Origin: Draconibacterium orientale
GTDB taxonomy: Bacteria > Bacteroidota > Bacteroidia > Bacteroidales > UBA1556
Length of the DNA: 20,688 nucleotides
Reading direction: 5' to 3'
Assembly: GCA_022736595.1 (NCBI GenBank)
Contig: DZDC01000037.1
Location: 1-20,688 of the forward strand
The position numbers and the translations under genes were made by a program. Shown one piece after another: positions 6,350 through 15,749 of the stretch; the first letter of the stretch is position 1; the number at the start of each line of letters is the position of its first letter. Below the pieces are notes generated by a model. That model was not told the origin of the DNA. It worked only from the letters and a program-made list of their open reading frames with translations, and searched no databases.

Positions 6350-9300
6350 ATGCAAACAAGATCGATACTTATTACAAGTATTTGGAGTTTTTTAATGATA
6401 CTCCAGTTTACTCTTTCATCACAAAATCAAGTAGTTATAGGAACAGGGACCTATCAAATCAACGGAGTCCCTACTTATGGCTACTATGCTTATGATTGGT
6501 CGCAAAATATTTATACTTCAAATGAAATTGGCACTTCAGGAACCATTACCAAAGTGGCTTTTAAAGTGGTAAATACTTCTTCTGGCATTACTTACAATAA
6601 TCAAAAGCTCTATTTAGGAACCACAAGTAACAGTGCATTTTCTAGTGCTGGCTATCAAACTCCTACCACTTTAGGTTTGACTGAGGTTTATAGTGGCAAC
6701 ATAACCTACATTAATGGTTGGGTTGAATTAACCTTAACTACCCCATTTGTGTATAGCCAAGGCAGTAATCTGATTATTGCACTTGAAAACAGACATGGAA
6801 TTAACTACAACAGCTACCCTAATTTTGAATGCAGTACCATCAGTACAAATCAGACAAGGTATTACTACAATTACTACCAAAGTAATGCATTTTATGTAGG
6901 AAATGGCTATACTTCCGCGTACAAACCCAATGTAAGGCTCACCCTTCAAAGTACTCCCAATGATTTAAGTGCAGACCAGTGGGTTTTTCCACAAAACGGA
7001 GCCACAGCGAGTGCTACCATGCCGGTAATGGTGAAGGTAAAAAATGTGGGTACGGTAGCCCAAAGTAACTTTATTGTTAAATACAGTGTGAATGGAGGAA
7101 GTACCTTCAAAAGCAAAACTGTAACCTCAAGTGTAAGCCCCAACGCAAATACCACGGTAACATTCAGCACTTTAGCCGATATGGCCGATATGAGCAGCAG
7201 CGGTGTTTACCAGTGTCAAGTTGTGGTAAAAAATACCGGAGATACGGTTACAGAAAATGATACTTTAAGAGAAAATATTACCATTTGTAACGGAAGTTTC
7301 TCTGGAGCCTACACCGTTGGTGCCGATACCAGTGCCAACTTTCCAACCATTACTTCAGCCCTTAATGCAATTGCGGCATGTGGTGCGAGCGGACCCATCA
7401 CCCTTAAGTTAAAACCAGGAACTTATAATGGACAATTACGCATTGGAAATTATAGTTTTATCACCGCAAGCACTCCACTAACCATCACCTCCGAAAGTGG
7501 GATCGCCAATGACGTAACCTTTCAATACAATGCAACCAGCGCAGCAGATAATTACGTTTTAAGGATAGATACCATTGGCAATGTTAACATTAAATATATC
7601 ACTTTCAAAGCTTTAAACCTTTCCTATGGTAATGTGGTTTATATTAATGGTTCTAGTAACGTACTCGTTGAAGGATGCAAAATCATTGGTACAAATTATA
7701 ATAATGCTACCGTAAATACACTTGTTTCGATTTATCCACTCAACTATACCATCAACAAGAATGTAATTATTAAAAATAACGACTTAAGTTTTGGTTCCAA
7801 TGGTATTTATTGCAATGCTACCACTGGATATGAGTTTCAGGGATTAAAAATCATGGGCAATAAGTTTAGAAACAACTTAAATTCAGCTATTTACTTAAAT
7901 TATACGGATAGCGTTACTATTACCACCAACGATATAAATGATTTCAATAGCTCCAATAATGCCATAAGCTTAAACTACAATAACTATATTAAAGAATTGA
8001 GTCGCAATAAAATAGTTACCAATTCGGCCACAGCCATTTTCTTAAATTATTGTGTGGCCTCATCCACCAATCCCTCCATTGTTGCCAATAACTTTATTCA
8101 TCAAAAAGCCTCAACAAACTATGCGGTGAGGGTTAACTATGGCAATTACATCAACTTTTATTACAATACCATCCATGTAAAAGGTTCCTCCAGTTATGCA
8201 GCCTTTTACAATCAAAATGGAGCTTATCTTACTTTACGCAACAACAACTTCGTGCATATGGGAGGCGGATATGCTTTCTACACCTATAACAGTGGCAGCA
8301 GCTATATCAGTAGTTCAAACTACAACAATTTCTACTCCACTGGAAGTTACTTGGCACGATATGCAAGCAGTTACTACTCAACTATTTCGTCCATAACTTC
8401 AGCGCAAGGTTTAGAAGCTAATTCCATGAGTAACAACATTAGCTTTTATAGTGATGAAGATTTGCACATCATGGGATCCAGTTTAAATAATGCAGGAACA
8501 CCTATTTCAGCAGTGACCGTAGATTACGACGGACAAACTCGCTCCACTACCACTCCTGATATTGGAGCAGATGAGTATGATGTGTATGCTATTGATGGTG
8601 GTCTTTTAGCTTTCACCAATCTCACCAGCTCCTGTGCAGGAAGTGCAACCACTTTTGGGGTTTCACTTAAAAACTTTGGAAGTACAAGTTTAACTTCGGC
8701 TACCATTGGTTGGTCGGTAAATGGTCATCAAGGTAGTCCATTCAATTGGACAGGGATTTTGGGTTCGCTCAATTCGACCAATACCAATATTGGCAGCTAT
8801 AATTTCTCTGCCGATACCACTTACAATTTAAAAGCATGGATTATAAGTGTCAATGGATCTTCTGATCCCAACTCATTTAATGACTCCACCAGTTATTCTA
8901 ATTACCACACCAGCCTATCTAGCGGAACTTATGTGATTGGAAGCAGCTCTGGAGCCCATTTTTCGAGCATTCAACAAGCCCTTGATATTGCCAATCAATA
9001 CGGAATTTGCGGTCCTGTGGTGTTTCAAATTCAGAATGGAACCTATGACGGCCAATATACCATAGGCAATATGGCAGGTTTAAGTGCCACCAACACCCTC
9101 ACTTTTGAGTCGCTATCAGGCAATGCAAATGATGTCACCTTGTCTTATAATGGTAGTTCTCAGTACTTTGTATTTTATTTACTTAACACCCAATATATTA
9201 AATTCAAAAATCTAACCTTTTACAATACTTCTACTTATTACAGTACTGCTATCACAATTTCAAATTCGCAGCACATCAGTATTTCAAACTGTAAATTTAA

Positions 9301-12300
9301 TTCTGTACAGTATAGCGGTTCTACTTACTACAACTACATAATCAATATTCAAAACTCTGATTATGTAAGCATTAGCAATTCAACCTTTAATAATACCAAT
9401 GGGATTTACAATCAAGGAAACAGTTCCAATTATAACACCAACATTTCAGTTCTTAACAACACCTTCACCAATGTATTTGGTTATGGAGCCTATAATAAAT
9501 ACAGCTGCGACTCACTGAATTACATTGGTAATACTATCAGCACTGGCACAGGCAGTAACGGTACTTATGGATTGTATTTTTATTTTTGTGAGGGACCCAG
9601 TATCGTAGCGAAAAATAAAATTTACCTGAGTGGTACGGGATACAATGCATTACATTTCCAATACCACAATTACAACTCTCAATCAGCAGCTAAAAAAACT
9701 GACGTTTATAATAACGTAATTAATATTGAGAACATTACCTACACTGGAGCAAGAGGTATTAATGCCTATTATTCATACTATAGCAATTTTTACTACAATA
9801 CAATTATTTTTAAGAACAATTCCACTAGCTATAATCACTTTGGATTCTATAGTTATAATAACTACTATTCAAACTTTAAAAATAATAATATAGATATTGC
9901 CACCAGCTATCCTGCCTATATTTATGGTAGCACCTTGACCAGCAATTACAATAATTATTATTCAACTCTAGCTAATCCTTTCTACTACAATGGCTCCTAT
10001 TATACCTTTGCCACTTACAAAAGCTACTCTGGAAATGATGCCAACAGTAAAACAGTAAACCCAACTTATGTTGGAACCAATGATTTTCACCTTTATGATG
10101 CCCAACTTAATAATGCAGGCACTACAGTGAGTGGAATTACCACTGATTATGATGGAGAAACCCGCCACGCCAGTACACCCGATATTGGAGCAGACGAATT
10201 CAGCATATTGTCGTACGATATTGCAATGCACTCGGTTAATTTTCCAAAAAGCACCACTGCTTTGGGTTCTAACCCCATTAAAGTAGCCATTAAAAACCTT
10301 GGTACCAACACTATATATTTTGTTACCCTTTCTTATCAAATTGATGGAGGTGCTGTGAGTTCATTTACTTACGGAGGAAGTTTATCTCCTTTGGCCATTG
10401 ATAGTATGATACAGATTGGAACTGTTACCCTTACTGCTGGAAACCATACTTTAAAAACCTGGTCAAGCAATCCCAACAACACCACCGATCAAAACAAGAA
10501 CAACGACACCTTGGTGTTTAATTTTACGGCTCAAGTGATGCCTCAATTGGTGGTGAGTCCTAATCCAGTGATTGCAAACATCAATACTTGTAATGGAAGC
10601 ACCACGGTTCCTGTACATATCATTAATACAGGTGGCGCCAATTTGACCTTCACCAGTACTACTTCTGCAACCATGCCTTATGATTCTTCGATTTCTTACT
10701 ATTATACCACCACAGGTCAAACTTTCAATTATTCATTCCCAGTTTCAAACAGTTCTGCTGATACCATTAATTTAACAGTAACCACCAATGGAGATTATGA
10801 TTTATCGAGTGAATATGTGACCCTGTACGTTGAAGGTACAAGCATTGGCACATTTTCAAGTGGATATACTAATACTGATCGATCTCAATCTTTTGCATTA
10901 ACAGGAAGTAATTTAGCCACTTGGCTTGCGGATGGTGTGTTGAATGTTACTTTAGTAAATTCATCAAGCGTAAATACGGGTTATGGTACTGGACTTAATA
11001 AAATTCAAATACAAATGGCTGGCTCTAGCTGGTTGAGCACTTCTAGTGCTACCTCTGGAACAGTAATTCCTAACGACACCACAACCCAAATCTACTCCTT
11101 CAATGCAAATGGCATTTCCAACGGAACCTATACTGGTTTTATAAAACTGGTGACTAATGTTTCTGGCAATACCACCACCCTTATTCCTTGCACCTTGAAT
11201 GTAGCGGGTTCGCCCATCATTTCCCCTTCAAAAACAACCCTGGCTTTTGGTAGTACCTTTACCAATGTGGCCAAATACGACAGTATTTACATCAGAAATA
11301 CTGGTTGCACCACCCTTACCATCTCTAATATTACCAGTGGTAATGCTGCATTTGTGCCTTTAACCACCACAGGAAGCATTGCTATTGGAGATTCACTTAA
11401 AGTGATATACAAATTCCTAACCAGTACTTCGGGTTCCTTTGCTACCACTTCTACCATCAATGGAAATGCAACCGCACAAACCATCAACATTACAGGAAAT
11501 GCCACAGTGGCACCTTATCTCGCTGTTTCCCCTAACCCTATCAATGTTACCATACCTCATTGCAATGATAGCTCTACCGTTAATTTATTAATGCAAAACA
11601 CGGGAGGTGGAATTTTAAATGCCGCCATTGAAGCCACAAAAGATAGCGTTGAGGTCATAATTCTGACTTATAATGCTGCTACTAATTATTTGACCAATAT
11701 GAAAGCTGCAATGAGTTACACCTATAGCAAATACAACTATGTTGAGTATTCCACTTTGAGCAGCACAGGGTTACAAAGCCTTATAACCGCTCGAGATGCA
11801 GATGTAATTATAATTGCCCTTTCCAATTCTGCCTCATCATTTAGTGTGTACGCCAATGTACTTCAAACCTTTGTAAATGGTGGAGGTACAGTAGTAATCG
11901 TTGGCGATTTCAATGGAAGTATGTTCACTGCCACAGGGTTAATCTCAGGAACACGGATTAACTACTGTCAAAATGTTACCTTCACCACTCAAAACACGAC
12001 TGATCCTATTACCTATGGTTTCCCATCGAGCTATTCCACAGGTTCCGATTATTATAACTATTATCAATTTACCTCTTCCAATGTAACTTCTTTGGTAAAA
12101 TATGGCAGCTATGATATTGCAGTTCGTCGTACTTATGGTGCAGGAAAAGTAATAGCCATAGGAAATTACTTCTACAATACCAATGAAAACCCAGAGTCAA
12201 AGAAACTCATTTCTAATTCCATTAAGTCGGCAGAATCGCAAGGAGCCAATTGGATTCATTTCACCCCTAGCACCCACAATATCGCTGGTGGAGGTTCTTA

Positions 12301-15300
12301 TATCAAACCCATCGTATTGAGTGCAGCTGGAATGGCAACAGGAGTTTATACAGCGAGCATTAAACTATCCACCAATTCACCAAGTCAAGGTGTAATATAT
12401 GTACCCTGTACCCTTACTGTTCAAAACCAAATGACAGTGGGTGTAAATCTTGGTGCTGACACCACCTCTTGCGGTGCCCTCACTTTAGATGCAGGTTCAG
12501 GATATGCCACTTACCTATGGAATACAGGAAATACTACTCAAACAATCTCTGCAGCTACCACTGGAACTTATACGGTTACCGTTACCAACGGTACATACTG
12601 TTCTTCCTCAGATTCAAAGGTGGTGACTGTTAATCCAATTCCTTCCATTAATCTTGCCACCCTTCCTACCACTGCTTGTGCTAATGGAACACCTATTACC
12701 CTTACTGCCACTCCCACGGGAGGGGTTTATGCAGGTACTGGTATTTCAGGCAACACCTTTAATCCTGTGGTGGCTGGAGTGGGAACACATACTATTTTTT
12801 ACAACTATACCAATAGTTACAACTGCTCCAACAGCGCCTCAAAAGCCATCACGGTATATGCGCCCCCAACAGTAAGTTTTACCGGTTTGGCTACCGATTA
12901 TTGCCCCAATGCCGCTCCATCTACTCTTGTAGGAACACCAAGCGGTGGTACATTCTCAGGACCAGGTGTAGTGGGTAATTTATTCAAACCCAATATTGCA
13001 GGATCAGGAGTTAAGAATGTAATTTATTCCTTCACCGATTCACACAGTTGTACCAATAAAGATACCAATACCACTACCGTTTATACGCCTACCTTTACCA
13101 TAGCTTTCAGCGGTTTACAAACCAATTATTGCATCAATGGAGGTAATGTAACCTTGAATGCAACTCCCGCCGGAGGTACTTTTAGCGGTGATGGTGTTAC
13201 GGGTACTACTTTTAGCCCATCTGTGGCCGGGTTAGGCAACCATTATATCAAATACAGCAAAACCGATGTAGGTGGTTGTTTGATGAAGGATAGCGCATTG
13301 GTTACCGTGCGTCCTCTACCCACTGGTTTAAGCATCACTGGATTGGCTCAGACATTCTGTGCCAATGGTGCTGCGGTAACCCTCTCCGGAGCTCCTTCAG
13401 GAGGAACCTTTACTGGAACTGGTATTTCTGGAAACAGTTTTAATCCAACCATAGCAGGTGCCGGCAACCATGTGATTGCCTACAGCTATACCAATTCCTA
13501 TGGTTGTAGCAACGCCACCACAGCCACTGGCTACGTGGAAGCATTACCCACCATTACTTTCCAAAATTTACAGTCAAGCTACTGTGCCAATGACCCTGCT
13601 TTTACCATAACAGCTTTACCCACAGGCGGAACCTTAACGGGGGATGAAATTATTGGAAATCAATTTAGTCCTTCGTATTCAGGAGCTGGAAATTTCAAAA
13701 TCTATTACGCCTACACTTCCACAGCTACCAATTGTAGCAATACCGATAGCTTTAATATCGTTGTAAATGCTATTCCAACGGTTAACATTAACAATGTAAC
13801 TGCTACTTCTTGTTCCAATGCCGCAGCCATTACCCTTTCGGCAACGCCCGCTGGTGGAACTTATAGCGGTGCCGGTGTGAGTGGAAATACTTACAATCCT
13901 ACAACTGCCGGACTTGGTTTACACTCGATTGTTTATAGCTATACCAATGCTAACGGTTGTACCAATACTGATACCACTAAAAATACTGTAGTTGCAGTGC
14001 ACAATGTGGATGCTGGAAATCCTGCTTCTATCAATTACAACACCTCAACTCAATTGAGTGGCCTCATCAGTGGAGGAAGTGGAAATTACAGCTTAGCGTG
14101 GACTCCTGCCAGCTTACTCAATAATGCTGGAGCTTTAAGTCCAACCACAGTCAACCTTACTTCTACCACCAATTTTACTATAACTGTAAATGACAACGGA
14201 ACTGGTTGTGTAAATTCTGATGACGTCACCATCACTATTATTGGGGGTCAATTGGCTGGAAACATCAGCCTCACCAAAGATACCCTTTGCGTGGGCGAAA
14301 GCACCCAAATTACTGCCATGGGGAGTGGTGGTTTAGGCGGATTTACTTATAGCTGGAGTTCAAACCCTGCCGGGTTCACCTCCACCAATGCCATTATCAA
14401 TGTTGCTCCTACGGTAAACACCACCTACTCCTGCCTTATCAGCGATGGAACCAATAACATAACTAAAAACACTTCTGTGGTGGTGAATCCCACTCCTTCG
14501 GTGCAAATTGGAAATTTATTGACCAGCTATTGTAACAATGAAAGTGCGACAACTTTAACACTTTCTCCTGCTGGTGGTTCTTTAACCGGTAATGGAATCA
14601 GTGGTAACAGCTTCAATCCTCAAACCGCATCCTTGGGCAACAATACCATTATTTATAACTTCACCAATAGTTTTGGTTGTAAAGGAGCCGATACCGTAGT
14701 GGTATTGGTAAAAGCAACACCCACAGCTTATGCAGGTGCCGACACCACTTTACCCTGCCTGAACGGAGGCATTGCCTTAGGACAACAACCTGTTTCGGGA
14801 GTGAGTTATCTTTGGAGTCCATCCATTGGATTAAGCAGCACCACTGTTGCCAATCCTACCAGCACTCCTAATTTAAGCATCAACTACCTTCTTGTGGCTA
14901 CTCATACCAACGGTTGTACCGCTTCTGACGAAGTTAGCATCAGCGTTTTGGGTGGCCCTACTGCTTCAGCGAGTAAGGATACCACCATCTGTGCTTACCA
15001 ACCTGTGATTTTAACTGCCTCGGGCGGAAGTACTTTCTTCTGGAGCAATGGTAGCGTTGGTGATAGCACTACGGTTAATCCGGGAACCTCCACACTCTAT
15101 TATGTAATTGTTTCTGCTAATGGTTGTGCCGATTTAGATACCGTTTATGTGAATGTAAGTCAACCTAATCCTTATTTGGGTGCCGATACCAGTCTTTGTG
15201 GCGGAAAAACCTTAAACTTAAATGCAGGCGCAGGTTACGTTTCGTATTTGTGGTCGAATGGGGCTCCTAACCAAGCCACCGCCAATGTGGATACCCTTGG

Positions 15301-15673
15301 TTATGGTTTTGGAAAACAAACCATTATCTTACAAGTTACTGATACTTTGGGATGTACCGGAAGCGATATCATAGATGTTACTTTCTTGAATTGTACCAGT
15401 CTCAATCCGAATGAAGGTGAACTTTTCACTGTATTGGTTTACCCCAATCCAAGTAAAGGAACCTTTGTACTCGAGAGTAATCCAACAAGCATGACTCAAA
15501 TGGAGATGCTGATCATGGATGCACAATCAAAGTTAATCCTTTCTAAAAAGCTTCAATCCAATGGTGGATCCTTTAAAGAATACATTGATTTGAGCAATCA
15601 ACCCAAAGGCGTGTACTTCATTCGCCTCAAAAACAATAACAAAGAAGAAGTGCTGAGAATGATTATTCAATAG
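6350..15673 (+). CDS. giant T9SS-secreted beta-helix/Ig-repeat surface protein
   Basis: A 3107-residue exported protein. Residues 1-24 form a signal peptide. An N-terminal beta domain is followed by a CARDB-like domain (about 205-310). Two right-handed parallel beta-helix domains occupy about 320-745 and 859-1284, each starting with a pectinesterase-like repeat (FPTITSALNAIAACG; FSSIQQALDIANQYG) and ending DYDG-TR...TPDIGADE. CARDB-like domains follow each helix. Two Ig-like host domains (about 1398-1620 and 1722-2028) flank an ASPM/SPD-2/Hydin-like domain (about 1621-1720). PKD/Ig-like domains and seven ~75-residue repeats fill about 2031-3020. A type A T9SS sorting domain begins at VLVYPNPSKGTF (3028) and ends KEEVLRMIIQ. 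The protein is probably anchored on the cell surface as an adhesin or polysaccharide-binding protein. No catalytic residues can be assigned in the helices, which are very rich in Tyr, Asn and Ser. The frame is unbroken for 9.3 kb, so the gene is under selection. The substrate is unknown. Confidence 0.9.
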   Translation: MQTRSILITSIWSFLMILQFTLSSQNQVVIGTGTYQINGVPTYGYYAYDWSQNIYTSNEIGTSGTITKVAFKVVNTSSGITYNNQKLYLGTTSNSAFSSAGYQTPTTLGLTEVYSGNITYINGWVELTLTTPFVYSQGSNLIIALENRHGINYNSYPNFECSTISTNQTRYYYNYYQSNAFYVGNGYTSAYKPNVRLTLQSTPNDLSADQWVFPQNGATASATMPVMVKVKNVGTVAQSNFIVKYSVNGGSTFKSKTVTSSVSPNANTTVTFSTLADMADMSSSGVYQCQVVVKNTGDTVTENDTLRENITICNGSFSGAYTVGADTSANFPTITSALNAIAACGASGPITLKLKPGTYNGQLRIGNYSFITASTPLTITSESGIANDVTFQYNATSAADNYVLRIDTIGNVNIKYITFKALNLSYGNVVYINGSSNVLVEGCKIIGTNYNNATVNTLVSIYPLNYTINKNVIIKNNDLSFGSNGIYCNATTGYEFQGLKIMGNKFRNNLNSAIYLNYTDSVTITTNDINDFNSSNNAISLNYNNYIKELSRNKIVTNSATAIFLNYCVASSTNPSIVANNFIHQKASTNYAVRVNYGNYINFYYNTIHVKGSSSYAAFYNQNGAYLTLRNNNFVHMGGGYAFYTYNSGSSYISSSNYNNFYSTGSYLARYASSYYSTISSITSAQGLEANSMSNNISFYSDEDLHIMGSSLNNAGTPISAVTVDYDGQTRSTTTPDIGADEYDVYAIDGGLLAFTNLTSSCAGSATTFGVSLKNFGSTSLTSATIGWSVNGHQGSPFNWTGILGSLNSTNTNIGSYNFSADTTYNLKAWIISVNGSSDPNSFNDSTSYSNYHTSLSSGTYVIGSSSGAHFSSIQQALDIANQYGICGPVVFQIQNGTYDGQYTIGNMAGLSATNTLTFESLSGNANDVTLSYNGSSQYFVFYLLNTQYIKFKNLTFYNTSTYYSTAITISNSQHISISNCKFNSVQYSGSTYYNYIINIQNSDYVSISNSTFNNTNGIYNQGNSSNYNTNISVLNNTFTNVFGYGAYNKYSCDSLNYIGNTISTGTGSNGTYGLYFYFCEGPSIVAKNKIYLSGTGYNALHFQYHNYNSQSAAKKTDVYNNVINIENITYTGARGINAYYSYYSNFYYNTIIFKNNSTSYNHFGFYSYNNYYSNFKNNNIDIATSYPAYIYGSTLTSNYNNYYSTLANPFYYNGSYYTFATYKSYSGNDANSKTVNPTYVGTNDFHLYDAQLNNAGTTVSGITTDYDGETRHASTPDIGADEFSILSYDIAMHSVNFPKSTTALGSNPIKVAIKNLGTNTIYFVTLSYQIDGGAVSSFTYGGSLSPLAIDSMIQIGTVTLTAGNHTLKTWSSNPNNTTDQNKNNDTLVFNFTAQVMPQLVVSPNPVIANINTCNGSTTVPVHIINTGGANLTFTSTTSATMPYDSSISYYYTTTGQTFNYSFPVSNSSADTINLTVTTNGDYDLSSEYVTLYVEGTSIGTFSSGYTNTDRSQSFALTGSNLATWLADGVLNVTLVNSSSVNTGYGTGLNKIQIQMAGSSWLSTSSATSGTVIPNDTTTQIYSFNANGISNGTYTGFIKLVTNVSGNTTTLIPCTLNVAGSPIISPSKTTLAFGSTFTNVAKYDSIYIRNTGCTTLTISNITSGNAAFVPLTTTGSIAIGDSLKVIYKFLTSTSGSFATTSTINGNATAQTINITGNATVAPYLAVSPNPINVTIPHCNDSSTVNLLMQNTGGGILNAAIEATKDSVEVIILTYNAATNYLTNMKAAMSYTYSKYNYVEYSTLSSTGLQSLITARDADVIIIALSNSASSFSVYANVLQTFVNGGGTVVIVGDFNGSMFTATGLISGTRINYCQNVTFTTQNTTDPITYGFPSSYSTGSDYYNYYQFTSSNVTSLVKYGSYDIAVRRTYGAGKVIAIGNYFYNTNENPESKKLISNSIKSAESQGANWIHFTPSTHNIAGGGSYIKPIVLSAAGMATGVYTASIKLSTNSPSQGVIYVPCTLTVQNQMTVGVNLGADTTSCGALTLDAGSGYATYLWNTGNTTQTISAATTGTYTVTVTNGTYCSSSDSKVVTVNPIPSINLATLPTTACANGTPITLTATPTGGVYAGTGISGNTFNPVVAGVGTHTIFYNYTNSYNCSNSASKAITVYAPPTVSFTGLATDYCPNAAPSTLVGTPSGGTFSGPGVVGNLFKPNIAGSGVKNVIYSFTDSHSCTNKDTNTTTVYTPTFTIAFSGLQTNYCINGGNVTLNATPAGGTFSGDGVTGTTFSPSVAGLGNHYIKYSKTDVGGCLMKDSALVTVRPLPTGLSITGLAQTFCANGAAVTLSGAPSGGTFTGTGISGNSFNPTIAGAGNHVIAYSYTNSYGCSNATTATGYVEALPTITFQNLQSSYCANDPAFTITALPTGGTLTGDEIIGNQFSPSYSGAGNFKIYYAYTSTATNCSNTDSFNIVVNAIPTVNINNVTATSCSNAAAITLSATPAGGTYSGAGVSGNTYNPTTAGLGLHSIVYSYTNANGCTNTDTTKNTVVAVHNVDAGNPASINYNTSTQLSGLISGGSGNYSLAWTPASLLNNAGALSPTTVNLTSTTNFTITVNDNGTGCVNSDDVTITIIGGQLAGNISLTKDTLCVGESTQITAMGSGGLGGFTYSWSSNPAGFTSTNAIINVAPTVNTTYSCLISDGTNNITKNTSVVVNPTPSVQIGNLLTSYCNNESATTLTLSPAGGSLTGNGISGNSFNPQTASLGNNTIIYNFTNSFGCKGADTVVVLVKATPTAYAGADTTLPCLNGGIALGQQPVSGVSYLWSPSIGLSSTTVANPTSTPNLSINYLLVATHTNGCTASDEVSISVLGGPTASASKDTTICAYQPVILTASGGSTFFWSNGSVGDSTTVNPGTSTLYYVIVSANGCADLDTVYVNVSQPNPYLGADTSLCGGKTLNLNAGAGYVSYLWSNGAPNQATANVDTLGYGFGKQTIILQVTDTLGCTGSDIIDVTFLNCTSLNPNEGELFTVLVYPNPSKGTFVLESNPTSMTQMEMLIMDAQSKLILSKKLQSNGGSFKEYIDLSNQPKGVYFIRLKNNNKEEVLRMIIQ
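12635..13993 (+). repeat. six tandem ~75-codon Ig-like repeats inside the giant gene
   Basis: Six consecutive units follow the pattern (P-x-hydrophobic), C-x-N, TL-x-A-x-P-x-GG, (F/Y)-(S/A/T)-G-x-G(I/V)-x-G-x-F-x-P, AG-G-x-H-x-I-x-Y-x-(Y/F)-T, x-C-x-N. A seventh unit is separated from them, at about 14489-14716. Each has two cysteines that could form a disulphide outside the cell. The units have diverged at the DNA level, so this is an old array and not a recent slippage product. They probably act as a stalk holding the beta-helix head away from the cell surface. Confidence 0.8.
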
Positions 15674-15687
15674 CCATTCGATTTGTA

Positions 15688-15733
15688 AAAGCAAAAACGG
15701 CAACCTTTGAATAAAGGTTGCCGTTTTTGCTTT
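15688..15733. terminator. bidirectional terminator between convergent genes
   Basis: A perfect 21-bp stem (15688-15708 with 15713-15733, loop GAAT) has an AAAGCAAAAACGGCAACC arm with A-rich and T-rich flanks on both sides. It lies between the convergent giant gene and the glycosyltransferase and can serve both. Confidence 0.85.
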
Positions 15734-15749
15734 ATGTATGTTTATTGAT

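Noticed and set aside
9968..10339. Minus-strand 123-codon open frame inside the giant gene
   Set aside because: It is a shadow of the repetitive beta-helix coding sequence on the + strand, with no promoter or known domain.
12635..13993. CRISPR-like or satellite array
   Set aside because: The repeats are ~225 bp, in frame, diverged at the DNA level and conserved as protein; there are no short identical repeats with unique spacers.
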